A DNA stretch of 64,000 bases from Thermoleophilales bacterium (GTDB lineage: Bacteria > Actinomycetota > Thermoleophilia > Solirubrobacterales > 70-9). Below are positions 51,568-60,410 of the stretch, in pieces; position 1 is the first letter of the stretch, and each line of letters opens with the position of its first letter. The DNA is taken from NCBI GenBank assembly GCA_020636895.1, contig JACJWZ010000001.1:682001-746000 (forward strand). The letters run 5' to 3'. Under the pieces are notes generated by a model. It saw only the letters and a list, made by a program, of their open reading frames with translations, was not told the origin of the DNA and made no database searches. The translations under genes and the position numbers were made by a program.

Positions 51568-53333
51568 AGGCGCGCCACCTCCTCGCGCTCCTCGAGGTCG
51601 CGCTGCAGGAAGCAGCGGTCCTCGAGTCCGAAGTCCGCGATCTCGCGGTAGAGGGGGCAGCGGTCGAGCAGCTCCTCGTGGGTGCCCTGGTCGACGAGCC
51701 GGCCCTCGTCGAGCACGACGATCTCGTCGGCGAGGGAGATCGTCGAGAGGCGGTGGGCGACGATGAACGTGGTCCGTCCGGCGAGGGCCTCGTCGAGTCC
51801 GCGGCGGATCTCGGCCTCCGTCCGCGCGTCGACCGACGAGGTCGCATCGTCGAGGATCAGGATCCGCGGGTCCGCCAGCAGCGCCCTGGCGATCGCGATC
51901 CGCTGCCGCTGGCCGCCCGATAGCGTCAGCCCGCGCTCGCCGACCATGGTCTCGTAGCCCTCAGGCAAGCGCTCGATGAAGCCCGCTGCCTGAGCGCGCC
52001 CGGCCGCCAGTTGGATCTCCTCCAGGGTGGCGTCCGGCTTCGCGTAGGCGATGTTCTCGGCGACGCTGGCGCTGAACAGGAACGAGTCGTCGGCGACGAA
52101 GGCGATCTGGGAGCGCAGCGAGGAGAGCTTGACGTCCCGGAGATCGGCGCCGTCGATGGAGACGGTGCCTTTCGAGGGGTCGTAGAGACGCGCGAGCAGG
52201 GCGACCAGGCTGGTCTTACCGGATGCCGTCGGCCCGACGAGGGCGACGACCTTGCCGGCCTCGACCTCGAGATCGATGCCGCTGAGCGCCTCCTCGGCGC
52301 CGCCGTAGTCGAGCGAGACGCCGTCGAGGACGACGTGGCCGTCGCCGGCGGGCAGCGGCACCGCATCGGGTGCGGAGGCGATCTCGGGCTCACGGTCGAG
52401 GACCTCGAAGAGCCGATTGCCGGAGGCGATCGCGCGCTGCGACATCCCGAGCGCGGTGCCGAGCATGCGCATCGGCCCGATCAGCATCACGAGGTAGATG
52501 TAGAACGCCGAGAAGTCGCCGAGCGTCATCGACCCGTTGATCACGAGGTTGCCGCCGACGAGGAGGACCACCGCGAGCCCGAGGTTGGGCAAGAACGCGA
52601 TCAACGGGGTGTAGAACGCGCGGATCCGGGTCGAGAGGACGTTCTGGTCGAAGACGCGGGAGACGGCGTTGCGGAACCGCTCGAGCATGTGGCGCTCGCG
52701 GGCGAAGGCCTTGACGACGCGGACGCCCGAGACCGACTCCTCGGCCTCGACCGTGAGCTCGGCGATCCGCTGCTGGACCTCCTGCAGCGCCGGCCTCGAG
52801 TAGCGGTTGAAGCGCATCGCGGTGAGGACGACGATCGGCACCGGCAGCAGGGCGAGCAGGGCGAGCTCCGGCTGCAGGTAGATCATCACGGCGCCGGCCA
52901 GCACCAGGGTCAGCGCGCTCTGGGTGATGAAGATCAGCCCGTAGCCGAGGAAGAAGCGGATCGACTGCAGGTCGACGGTCGCGCGCGACATCAGCTGCCC
53001 GGTCTGCTGCGCGTCGAAGAACCCGAGCTCGAGCGACTGCAGGTGCTCGTAGATACGCGAGCGCAGGTCGAACTCGACCGCCAGCGACACCTTCCCGGCG
53101 ATGATCCGCCGGGCCGCGGTCAGCGCCAGGCGCAGCAGGCCCGCGGCGACGATGGTCAGCGACAGCGGCACGAGGTGCGAGCGCTCGCCGTTCTGGATCG
53201 CATCGATCACCTCGCCCACGAGCCAGGGGATCAGCACCGTGAGGCCCATCGCCAGCGAGGCGAGGACGATCGAGAGGATGTTCTGCGTCCGGTATGGACG
53301 CAGGAACGTGAGCAGGCGCCTGAAGGTGATCAC
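51564..53333 (-). CDS. ABC exporter half-transporter with degenerate Walker B (LDD)
   Basis: A 589-residue partner of the gene that follows. Six helices (about 10-300: PYRTQNILSIVLASLAMGLTV, FYIYLVMLIGPMRMLGTAL) precede the ATPase domain with Walker A GPTASGKTSLVAL, signature LSGGQRQRIAIARAL and Walker B ILILDDATSSVD, in which Asp stands where the catalytic Glu is expected. This protomer therefore provides the degenerate ATP site and its LSGGQ serves the other, active site. GTG 53333 is chosen over TTG 53351 because TATAGT (53348-53343) lies between them. Confidence 0.93.
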   Translation of the reverse strand: MITFRRLLTFLRPYRTQNILSIVLASLAMGLTVLIPWLVGEVIDAIQNGERSHLVPLSLTIVAAGLLRLALTAARRIIAGKVSLAVEFDLRSRIYEHLQSLELGFFDAQQTGQLMSRATVDLQSIRFFLGYGLIFITQSALTLVLAGAVMIYLQPELALLALLPVPIVVLTAMRFNRYSRPALQEVQQRIAELTVEAEESVSGVRVVKAFARERHMLERFRNAVSRVFDQNVLSTRIRAFYTPLIAFLPNLGLAVVLLVGGNLVINGSMTLGDFSAFYIYLVMLIGPMRMLGTALGMSQRAIASGNRLFEVLDREPEIASAPDAVPLPAGDGHVVLDGVSLDYGGAEEALSGIDLEVEAGKVVALVGPTASGKTSLVALLARLYDPSKGTVSIDGADLRDVKLSSLRSQIAFVADDSFLFSASVAENIAYAKPDATLEEIQLAAGRAQAAGFIERLPEGYETMVGERGLTLSGGQRQRIAIARALLADPRILILDDATSSVDARTEAEIRRGLDEALAGRTTFIVAHRLSTISLADEIVVLDEGRLVDQGTHEELLDRCPLYREIADFGLEDRCFLQRDLEEREEVARL

Positions 53334-53342
53334 GACCCTCCC

Positions 53343-53348
53343 ACTATA
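53343..53348 (-). promoter_or_regulatory. -10 hexamer of the ABC exporter operon
   Basis: TATAGT on the minus strand ends nine bases before GTG 53333. Confidence 0.5.
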
Positions 53349-53383
53349 CAAAGTGAAGTATTGGGAGCTGCGCGGGTCGCTCG

Positions 53384-53389
53384 TAGACT
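53384..53389 (+). promoter_or_regulatory. -10 hexamer of the small Cys protein (leaderless)
   Basis: TAGACT ends six bases before GTG 53396. It is divergent to the exporter promoter, 35 bases away. Confidence 0.5.
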
Positions 53390-53395
53390 CGCCCG

Positions 53396-53584
53396 GTGGG
53401 CGAGCGGCGTTTCGGACTGTGCGACTCCTGCCGGCACCAGCGCCGTGTCGGCAACACGCGTGGGTCCACGTTCTCGCTCTGCGGGCGCGCCAAGACCGAT
53501 CCCAACTTCCCCAAGTACCCGCGGATGCCGGTGCTCGAATGCAGCGGCTGGGAGCGCCGCGACCCCGACGGCGGCCAGGGCTGA
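53396..53584 (+). CDS. Small four-cysteine protein
   Basis: A 62-residue basic protein with CDSC (LCDSCRHQRRVGNTRGSTFS), one Cys in FSLCGRA and one in LECSGWERR, and the aromatic-proline stretch FPKYPRMP. The four Cys could hold a zinc or iron-sulphur centre. From memory, short proteins of this pattern are widespread in actinobacteria and uncharacterised. GTG 53396 is leaderless. It converges on the EamA gene with seven bases between stops. Confidence 0.75.
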   Translation: MGERRFGLCDSCRHQRRVGNTRGSTFSLCGRAKTDPNFPKYPRMPVLECSGWERRDPDGGQG

Positions 53585-53591
53585 CGTGCGC

Positions 53592-54482
53592 TCAGACCTC
53601 TGGCGCCGGGGGTTCGGGCGAGGAGCGCAGCGCGCCGGCGCTCGCGATCACCACGAGCGCGATGGCGAGCAGCTCGCGGCCCGCGAGCGCCTGCCCGAGC
53701 GCAATCGTCCCGATCAACGCCGCCGCCGCGGGCTCGAGGCTGAGCAGCACGCCGACCACGTTCGCCGGGAGCCGGCGCAGCGCCTCGAGCTCGAGCACGT
53801 AGGGGATTGCGGAGGAGAGCATCGCCACCGCGAAGCCGGTCGCGAGGGCGGCGGGCTGGAGCAGATCGGTGCCGGCGGACCCGATCCCGACCGGGATCAG
53901 GATCGCCGCCGCGATGAGCATCGCCACCGAGAGCCCGCCGACCCCGGCGGGGCCGCGGCCGACCCGCGCGGCGAGCAGGATGTAGCTGGCCCACATCGAG
54001 CCGGCGAAGAGGGCGAAGGCGACTCCCGCGGGGTCGAGCCCGTCGCCGATGTCGGGCGCGAAGAGGACGATCCCGCCTCCCGCGATCAGCGCCCAGAGCA
54101 CGTCGGCGCGCGACCGCGAGCCGAGCAGGGCCACCGCCAGGGGGCCGGTGAACTCCAGGGTGACGGCGATCCCGAGCGGCAACCGCTCGAGCGCCTCGTA
54201 GAAGGAGAGGTTCATGAGGGCCAAGACGACGCCGTAGAGGGCGATCATGCGCGCCGTCTCGCCGTGGAGCGCCGAGCGGGCGGGACGCCAGATGGCGATC
54301 AGGACGGCGGCGGCGAACGTCGTCCTCAGCAGTACCGCGCCGCCTGGCCCGAGGTCGTCGAAGATGGTCGTCACCAGGGCCGAGCCGAGCTGCACCGAGA
54401 GGATGCCGCCGAGCACCATCGCGACGGCCGGCACCCGCCCGTCCTCGGGGGCTCCGTGCTCAGCGGTGGGCGTCGTGGGCAT
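53592..54482 (-). CDS. EamA-family exporter (RhtA-like)
   Basis: A 296-residue membrane protein with ten helices in two EamA repeats. FYEALERLPLGIAVTLEFTGPLAVAL (quoted in parts FYEALERLPLG and EFTGPLAVAL) and SAIPYVLELEALRRLP with LEPAAAALIG are typical of the RhtA (threonine/homoserine exporter) branch. Substrate may be an amino acid. ATG 54482 is divergent from the YihY gene with 59 bases between starts. Confidence 0.88.
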   Translation of the reverse strand: MPTTPTAEHGAPEDGRVPAVAMVLGGILSVQLGSALVTTIFDDLGPGGAVLLRTTFAAAVLIAIWRPARSALHGETARMIALYGVVLALMNLSFYEALERLPLGIAVTLEFTGPLAVALLGSRSRADVLWALIAGGGIVLFAPDIGDGLDPAGVAFALFAGSMWASYILLAARVGRGPAGVGGLSVAMLIAAAILIPVGIGSAGTDLLQPAALATGFAVAMLSSAIPYVLELEALRRLPANVVGVLLSLEPAAAALIGTIALGQALAGRELLAIALVVIASAGALRSSPEPPAPEV

Positions 54483-54541
54483 CGGCCCATGATGGTGAAG
54501 GCGCGGAGGTTGGGCCGCGAGCTTGCGGGTACCGCGTGAGC

Positions 54542-55483
54542 ATGGACGAGGACTCGCAAGCGGAGAGGGCGGAGACCGGCCTCTGGCCGACCTTCAAGCG
54601 CGCCGCCCTCGAGTTCCAGGAGGACGAGATGACCGACCGGGCGGCTGCTCTCACCTACTACGGCCTGCTCTCGTTGTTCCCGGCGCTGATCGCGCTCGTC
54701 TCGATCGTGGGCCTCTTCGGCGATCCCGAGCGCACCACCCAGTCGCTGACGGACATCGTCAGCGACATCGGGCCCGACACCGCGGTCGACACCTTCAAGG
54801 GCCCGATCGATTCGATCACGTCCAACCGCGAGGCCGCCGGCGTCCTCTTCTTCGTCGGGATCGCGACAGCGATCTGGTCGGCGTCGGGATACGTCGGCGC
54901 CTTCATGCGAGCTGCGAACGTGATCTGGGAGACGGGGGAGGGGCGCCCCTTCAAGAAGCTGCGGCCGCTCCAGCTCGCGGTCACGCTGGGGATGGTCGTG
55001 CTGCTCGCGCTCGTCGCGATGTCGCTGGTCATGACCGGCCCGATCGTCCGTGCCGTCGGCCGCGAGATCGGGATCGGGAGCACCGCGACCATGGTCTGGG
55101 ACATCGCCAAGTGGCCGATCCTCGTCCTCGTCCTGATCCTGATGATCGGGGTGCTCTACCACGCGGCGCCGAACGTCCGGATGCCGCGGTTCCGCTGGAT
55201 CACCCTCGGCAGCATCGTGGCCCTCGCCGCTTGGGTCTGCGCCTCGGGCGCCTTCGCCTTCTACGTCGCCAACTTCGGCTCCTACGACAAGACCTACGGC
55301 ACGCTCGGCGGCCTCGTGACCCTGCTCGTCTGGCTCTGGATCAGCAACCTCGCCCTTCTCTTCGGGCTCGAGCTCAACGCGGAGCGCGAGCGCAGCCGCG
55401 AGCTCGCGGCCGGTATCACCGCTGCCGAGCGCGAGATCCAGCTTGCGCCGCGGGATCCGCCGAAGGACAGGCGGACCTCCTGA
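54542..55483 (+). CDS. YihY/virulence factor BrkB-family membrane protein
   Basis: A 313-residue protein with six helices. DRAAALTYYGLLSLFPALIALVS is the family opening (A-x2-YYxLLSLFPAL), followed by SGYVGAFMRAANVIWE, LYHAAPNVRMPRFRWITLGS and YGTLGGLVTLLVWLWISNLALLFGLELNAERER. Often misnamed ribonuclease BN; transport of an unknown solute is more likely. ATG 54542 or GTG 54536 (two codons longer) may be used. Confidence 0.9.
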   Translation: MDEDSQAERAETGLWPTFKRAALEFQEDEMTDRAAALTYYGLLSLFPALIALVSIVGLFGDPERTTQSLTDIVSDIGPDTAVDTFKGPIDSITSNREAAGVLFFVGIATAIWSASGYVGAFMRAANVIWETGEGRPFKKLRPLQLAVTLGMVVLLALVAMSLVMTGPIVRAVGREIGIGSTATMVWDIAKWPILVLVLILMIGVLYHAAPNVRMPRFRWITLGSIVALAAWVCASGAFAFYVANFGSYDKTYGTLGGLVTLLVWLWISNLALLFGLELNAERERSRELAAGITAAEREIQLAPRDPPKDRRTS

Positions 55484-55584
55484 GCCGGCCGCGTCTGACG
55501 GCCTGACCGCAACTCGGCGCCCGGCGCTGGTTTATCGTCTCCGATGCGTCCGCGGGGGACACGGAAACCGAATCAGGAGAGACC

Positions 55585-58080
55585 TTGAGCAACCGCTTCA
55601 CGAAGCTGGCGATCGCGTTCGCCGCCGCCATGCTTCTTCCCGTCAGCGGCGCCTCGGCGAAGGACTACGCCGGCACCGCCCTGAACATCATCCCCTCGGG
55701 CCAGTACGGCAGCGTGCCGCCGCCCACGAGCCTCGATCCGGGCAAGCTCCCCGCTGATCAGCAGGCGCAGATGTACGACGGACTGACGCCGCTGTTCGAC
55801 AACGTCTCCGACGGCGATCTCACCAAGTACTTCAAGTCGGAGGCGCTGAACAGCCTCGGCACCGACGGCCCGGGAACTCCCGAGGAGGTCCCCGGCCACC
55901 CCGAGATCCAGATCACGCGCGACATCTACAACGTCCCCCACGTCGTCGCGCAGACGCATGAGGGCGGCGTCTTCGCCGCCGGCTGGATCGCCGCCGAGGA
56001 CCGCGGCCTGCTGCTCAACCAGGCTCGCTACAACGCCCGCGTCGCCGCGATCGGCGCGCCGGGCCTGAGCGCGATCGGGCTCGTCACCCAGCTCAAGAGC
56101 TTCGTCCCCAGCGCGCAGACCGAGGCGGAGGTCGCCAAGCAGACGCAGGCGCTCGAGGCGGAGGGCAAGGAGGGCAAGGCCGTCCTCGCCGACATCGACA
56201 CATACATCGGCGGCATCAACGCCTACAACGCGATTCACTCGCCGTCGACCGCGCCGTTCACGCGCAACGACATCTACGCTCTGAACGCGCTCAAGGGCCA
56301 GTTCCTCGGCCAGGGCGGTGGCGACGAGGCGCGGCGGACGCAGTTCCTCAGCGGCATGGAGGACAGGCTCGGCAAGAAGAAGGGCATGAGCGTCTTCAAC
56401 GACCTGCGCCAGTTCAAGAACGACGGCGTGCCGACCACGGTCGACGGCCGCTTCCCCTACGGCAAGATCCCCAAGCAGGCGAAGGGCAACGTCCTCATCG
56501 ACCACGACAGCTACGTCCAGACCCCCGCGGTCAAGGACAGACAGCTTGCTCGCTCGGTCGCGCCGCAGCCGACGCAGGCCTCGAACACGCTGATGATCAG
56601 CAAGGGCGAGTCGACCAACGGCCGGCCGCTGATGGTGGGTGGTCCGCAGATCGGCTACTTCTACCCCGGCCTCACCTACGAGATCGACATGGACGCCCCC
56701 GGCCTGATCTGGCGCGGCGCCACCTCCGCCCCGTTCCCCGGCTACCTGCTGATCGGCCGCGGCGAGGACTTCGCGACGACGCTGACCTCGGCGTCCGCCG
56801 ACATCATCGACCAGTACGCCGAGAAGCTGTGCGGCGGCAGCGACACGATGTACAAGTACAAGGGCAAGTGCCGCGAGATGGGCACCTTCGACGCCGGCAC
56901 TCTGGACGGCGACCCGGTCGTCTTCAACACGACCGTCCACGGTTCGGTCACCGGCTATGCGACGGTGAACGGCAAGAAGGTCGCGATCGCCTCCAAGCGC
57001 TCGAGCTACGGCGAGGACGTGCTCGACCTGCTCTACAACCGCCGTCTGTCCAACGGCCAGGTCCACGATCCGAAGTCGTTCTTCAAGGCGGCGTCGAAGA
57101 CCCCGCAGACGTTCAACTCGTTCTACATCGACAACAAGCACGTGGCCGAGTACACGGCGGGCAAGCTGCCCATCCGCCCGGACGGGGTGGACCCCGGCCT
57201 GCTGACGAACGGCAACGGCAAGTACGAGTGGAAGGGCTTCCTCTCCAAGAAGGGCCACCCGCAGGGCACCGATCCCAAGGACGGGACGATGACCAACTGG
57301 AACCAGGTGGCGGCCCTCGGCTTCGGCTCCGCCGACGACCAGTGGGGCCGCGCCGGTTCCGCTGAGCGCGTCGACCTGCTGAACAAGAACCTCGACCGGC
57401 TCAAGAACAAGAAGGGCAAGTGGTCGCTGGCCAGCGTCACCGCAGCGATGAACGCGGCGGCCACGCAGGATGTCCGCGCGATCGACACGGTGCCGCTGCT
57501 CAAGCGCGTGCTCAAGGGCTCGAAGGCCCCGAGCGCCCGCGCCCAGCAGATGCTCGACCTGATGGTCGCCTGGCGCAAGGACGGCGGCAACCGGCTCGAC
57601 CTCGACAACGACGGCAAGATCGACAACCCGGGAGCCGCCGTGATGGACGGCTCCTGGAACAACATCGCCGACGCGTTCATGAAGCCGCGGCTCGGCACCC
57701 AGCTCGACGAGCTCGCGACCCTGTTCTCGCGGTTCGATCTGCCGCCAAGCGGTCAGTACAGCGGCTGGTACCAGTACTTCGACCGTGACATCAACGCGCT
57801 GCTCGGTCGCAAGGTGCCGACACCGTTCGCCAACGCCTACTGCGGCAAGGGCAAGCTGAAGGCCTGCCAGACGGCGCTGTGGAACGCGATCGACGAGTCG
57901 GGGGCCGAGATCGCCGCCGCCCAGGGCACCGAGGATCCGGCCGCGTGGCGCTCGGACGCTACCCGCGAGCAGATCAAGTTCTCGCCGATCAACCTGAGGA
58001 CGATGCGGTACACGAACCGCCCGAGTGGGATCCAGCAGGTGATCTCGTTCAACGGGCACCGGCCCAACAAGAAGAAGTAG
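55585..58080 (+). CDS. Secreted penicillin acylase (penicillin amidase) family protein
   Basis: An 831-residue Ntn-hydrolase. A signal peptide (KLAIAFAAAMLLPVSGASA) precedes the alpha region with ITRDIYNVPHVVAQTHEGGVFAAGWIAAEDR (the family's D.xGVPHI-like motif; quoted in two halves). The auto-cleavage site is at PTQASNTLMIS, making Ser333 the new N-terminal nucleophile, and PLMVGGPQIGYFYPG follows. The family cleaves amides such as beta-lactams, acyl-homoserine lactones or lipopeptides. A Lys-rich tail (GHRPNKKK) ends it. TTG 55585 has AGGAGA eight bases upstream, one of the few clear ribosome sites. Confidence 0.93.
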   Translation: MSNRFTKLAIAFAAAMLLPVSGASAKDYAGTALNIIPSGQYGSVPPPTSLDPGKLPADQQAQMYDGLTPLFDNVSDGDLTKYFKSEALNSLGTDGPGTPEEVPGHPEIQITRDIYNVPHVVAQTHEGGVFAAGWIAAEDRGLLLNQARYNARVAAIGAPGLSAIGLVTQLKSFVPSAQTEAEVAKQTQALEAEGKEGKAVLADIDTYIGGINAYNAIHSPSTAPFTRNDIYALNALKGQFLGQGGGDEARRTQFLSGMEDRLGKKKGMSVFNDLRQFKNDGVPTTVDGRFPYGKIPKQAKGNVLIDHDSYVQTPAVKDRQLARSVAPQPTQASNTLMISKGESTNGRPLMVGGPQIGYFYPGLTYEIDMDAPGLIWRGATSAPFPGYLLIGRGEDFATTLTSASADIIDQYAEKLCGGSDTMYKYKGKCREMGTFDAGTLDGDPVVFNTTVHGSVTGYATVNGKKVAIASKRSSYGEDVLDLLYNRRLSNGQVHDPKSFFKAASKTPQTFNSFYIDNKHVAEYTAGKLPIRPDGVDPGLLTNGNGKYEWKGFLSKKGHPQGTDPKDGTMTNWNQVAALGFGSADDQWGRAGSAERVDLLNKNLDRLKNKKGKWSLASVTAAMNAAATQDVRAIDTVPLLKRVLKGSKAPSARAQQMLDLMVAWRKDGGNRLDLDNDGKIDNPGAAVMDGSWNNIADAFMKPRLGTQLDELATLFSRFDLPPSGQYSGWYQYFDRDINALLGRKVPTPFANAYCGKGKLKACQTALWNAIDESGAEIAAAQGTEDPAAWRSDATREQIKFSPINLRTMRYTNRPSGIQQVISFNGHRPNKKK

Positions 58081-58100
58081 GCGCGCTGACGCGGCGGTCC

Positions 58101-58180
58101 CGTGCCCGGGGGGCATCCCCCGGGCGCGATCCGCTTCGCGGATCGCTGGAGTGCCCGGGAGACGCCCCCCGGACCCGGGC
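58101..58180. repeat. Cluster of three adjacent hairpins after the acylase gene
   Basis: Hairpin 1: CGTGCCCGGGGG/CCCCCGGGCGCG (58101-58128, one G-U). Hairpin 2: GCGATCCGC-TTC-GCGGATCGC (58126-58146, perfect). Hairpin 3: GCCCGGG/CCCGGGC (58153-58180). Hairpins 1 and 2 share three bases and so compete. It may be a terminator array or a REP-like cluster. Confidence 0.7.
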
Positions 58181-58229
58181 CCGCCTGAGTCTCCCTCGGA
58201 TCGGGGCCGATGCCCCTTTCCTCGATCAG

Positions 58230-58235
58230 TAGGTT
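58230..58235 (+). promoter_or_regulatory. -10 hexamer of the quinone-oxidoreductase-like gene (leaderless)
   Basis: TAGGTT ends six bases before ATG 58242. The same hexamer serves the genes at 17083 and 17170. Confidence 0.55.
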
Positions 58236-58241
58236 GCGGGC

Positions 58242-59222
58242 ATGAGAGCTATTCAGATTTCGGAGTTGGGTGGGCCGGACGCGCTGCGGGAGGTCGACCT
58301 TCCCGAGCCTGAGGCCTCGCACATGCTGACCCCCGGCGAAGGGGTCCTGATCGACGTCGAGGCCGCCGGCGTCTCCTTCCCCGAGGTTCTGCAGACCCGC
58401 GGCGAGTACCAGTTCAAGCCGCCGCTGCCGTTCGTGCCGGGGGGTGAGGTCGCCGGGATCGTGCGCTCGGCGCCGGAGGGCTCGGATCTGAGCGCAGGGG
58501 ATCGCGTCGCTGCCACCTGCATGCTCGGCGGCTGGGCCGACGTCGCCGTCGCACCGGCCTTCCTCAGCTTCCGCCTGCCCGACGAGTTGGACATGGCGCA
58601 GGGCTCGGGGCTGGTCCTCAATTACCACACGGCCTACTTCTCGCTGGTCACCCGCGGCCGACTTGCCGAGGGCGAGACCGTGCTGGTGCACGGCGCGGCG
58701 GGGGGAGTCGGGACGGCGACGATCCAGGTCGCCAAGGGCCTCGGCGCTCGCGTGATCGGCGTCGTCTCCGACGAGGAGAAGGAGGCCGTCGCCCGCGAGG
58801 CGGGCGCCGACGAGGTGGTCCGCTCCGACGGAGCCTGGAAGGACGAGGCCAAGGAGCTGAGCGGTGGCGGGGTCGACCTCGTCATCGATCCCGTCGGCGG
58901 CGACCGTTTCACCGACTCGCTCCGCTCGCTGGCCGAAGGGGGGAGGGTCGTCGTCGTCGGCTTCACCGCCGGTTCCATACCCGAGGTCAAGGTCAATCGC
59001 CTGCTGCTCAACAACGTCGAGATCATCGGCGCCGGCTGGGGCGCCTACGTGATGGGCAAGCCCGAGGTCAACCGGGAGATCGGCGGCGAGATCGAGCGCC
59101 TGATCGGGACCGGACACGTGCGGCCGATCATCGGCGCGCGCTTCCCGCTCGAGCGGGCCGCCGACGCGCTACGGCTGCTCGATGCCCGCGGCGCGACCGG
59201 CAAGGTCGTCCTCGAGCTCTGA
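58242..59222 (+). CDS. Zinc-free MDR, NADPH:quinone oxidoreductase-like
   Basis: A 326-residue medium-chain dehydrogenase. The GroES-like head (about 1-120) contains GEYQFKPPLPFVPGGEVAG, and the Rossmann part has VLVHGAAGGVGTATIQVAKGLGA and DLVIDPVGGDRF. Zinc ligands of alcohol dehydrogenases are missing, so it is the QOR type acting on quinones or enones with NADPH. It leads a run with an SDR and a GNAT gene (gaps of 10 and 2 bases). Confidence 0.9.
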   Translation: MRAIQISELGGPDALREVDLPEPEASHMLTPGEGVLIDVEAAGVSFPEVLQTRGEYQFKPPLPFVPGGEVAGIVRSAPEGSDLSAGDRVAATCMLGGWADVAVAPAFLSFRLPDELDMAQGSGLVLNYHTAYFSLVTRGRLAEGETVLVHGAAGGVGTATIQVAKGLGARVIGVVSDEEKEAVAREAGADEVVRSDGAWKDEAKELSGGGVDLVIDPVGGDRFTDSLRSLAEGGRVVVVGFTAGSIPEVKVNRLLLNNVEIIGAGWGAYVMGKPEVNREIGGEIERLIGTGHVRPIIGARFPLERAADALRLLDARGATGKVVLEL

Positions 59223-59232
59223 GGGCGGTCGG

Positions 59233-60042
59233 GTGAGCGTCAGCGTCGTCACCGGAGCCTCGAGTGGGATCGGCGAGGCGACCGCCCGCTGCCTCGCTCG
59301 CGAGCCCGGCGCCGAGCTCGTGCTCGTCGCGCGCCGCGAGGATCGGCTCGCCGCGCTGGCCGATTCGCTCGGCGTGCCCGCGACCTGGATCGCTGTGGAC
59401 CTCACCGAGCCCGATGCGCCCGAGCGCGTCCTCGCCCACGTGGGCGAGCATCACGACCGCCTCGACCTGCTCGTCAACAACGCCGGGGCTGCGTGGCGCG
59501 GGACCTTCGGCGAGGCAGGGTGGGAGAACGTGAGGCGGACGATGGAGCTCAACTTCGACGCGGTCGTCCGGCTCACCGAGGCACTGCTGCCCATCCTGCG
59601 CGCCTCTGCGCCGAGCGCGATCGTCAACGTCGCGAGCACGGCGGGACGGGTCGCCCGGGCCGGCAGCGGCGCCTACTCGGCGAGCAAGTTCGCGCTCGTG
59701 GGCTGGTCGGACGCTCTCCACCTGGAGGAGAAGGCCAACGGCGTTCACGTCGGCCTCGTGCTTCCGGGGTTCATCGAGACCGAGGGCTTCCCCGCGACCG
59801 AGCTCAAGGCGAAGGCCGCGACGCGGTGGACGGTCTCGACTCCGGACAAGGCGGCGGAGGCCATCTTCGAAGCGGGCCCGGGCGGCAAGGCCGAGCGGTA
59901 CGTGCCGCGGCCGTACGCGCTCGCGGCCGTCACCCGGATCCTGCTGCCGGGGCTCGTCCGCCGGGTGCTCTCCGGTGGCGCGGCGAGCGTGATGACGACG
60001 AGCAACGAAGCCGACGCGGCGGAGATCCGCAGGGAGCGCTGA
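59233..60042 (+). CDS. Short-chain dehydrogenase/reductase
   Basis: A 269-residue classical SDR: TGASSGIGEATARCLA (cofactor), NNAGAAWRG, the catalytic Ser in IVNVASTAG and the YSASK motif (GAYSASKFALVGW). The basic residue pattern ARRED after strand 2 favours NADP(H). Substrate unknown. GTG 59233 follows the upstream stop by ten bases. Confidence 0.9.
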   Translation: MSVSVVTGASSGIGEATARCLAREPGAELVLVARREDRLAALADSLGVPATWIAVDLTEPDAPERVLAHVGEHHDRLDLLVNNAGAAWRGTFGEAGWENVRRTMELNFDAVVRLTEALLPILRASAPSAIVNVASTAGRVARAGSGAYSASKFALVGWSDALHLEEKANGVHVGLVLPGFIETEGFPATELKAKAATRWTVSTPDKAAEAIFEAGPGGKAERYVPRPYALAAVTRILLPGLVRRVLSGGAASVMTTSNEADAAEIRRER

Positions 60043-60044
60043 AC

Positions 60045-60362
60045 GTGCGGGTCCGGATCGAGCGCGACGACGAGCTCGGACGCTACGAGCTGTTCGCCGA
60101 CGACCGCAGGGCGGGGCACCTGAGCTTCCGCCTGCAGGGCGATCTGATCGCGCTCGATCACACCGAGGTCCATGATCGCTACGAGGGCGAGGGCCTCGCC
60201 TCCGACCTTGCTCGCCGTGCGCTCGACGAGGCCCGCGAGCGAGGCATGGGGGTGCTGCCGTTCTGCCCGTTCGTCCTCGGCTGGATGAAGCGGCACCCTG
60301 AGTACCTCGACCTCGTGCCGGAGAACCAGCGCTCGCGCTTCGGTCTCGACGGGCGGGGATAG
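60045..60362 (+). CDS. Small GNAT-type N-acetyltransferase (COG2388/YjdJ-like)
   Basis: A 105-residue minimal GNAT: ALDHTEVHDRYEGEGLASDLARRALDEARERG holds the acetyl-CoA loop (quoted by positions 42-73), with VLPFCPFVLGWMKRHPEYLDLV at the end, the signature of the YjdJ group. GTG 60045 has AGGGAG eight bases upstream. Acceptor unknown. It is the last gene of the QOR-SDR-GNAT run. Confidence 0.86.
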   Translation: MRVRIERDDELGRYELFADDRRAGHLSFRLQGDLIALDHTEVHDRYEGEGLASDLARRALDEARERGMGVLPFCPFVLGWMKRHPEYLDLVPENQRSRFGLDGRG

Positions 60363-60371
60363 GTCGGAACC

Positions 60372-60389
60372 GCCCGCGGGGCAGCGGGC
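60372..60389. terminator. Hairpin between convergent GNAT and MFS genes
   Basis: GCCCGC (60372-60377) pairs with GCGGGC (60384-60389) around six bases, ten bases after the GNAT stop. Confidence 0.4.
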
Positions 60390-60410
60390 CGCGGAGTCAC
60401 GTGTCCGTGC

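Noticed and set aside
52011..54539. 842-codon plus-strand frame opposite the ABC exporter and EamA genes
   Set aside because: Covers a divergent promoter region and two opposite-strand genes; low-complexity Arg/Asp/Glu sequence typical of antisense frames at high GC.
55573..58116. 847-codon minus-strand frame opposite the penicillin acylase
   Set aside because: The plus-strand protein has clear Ntn-hydrolase motifs and a signal peptide; the minus frame has none.
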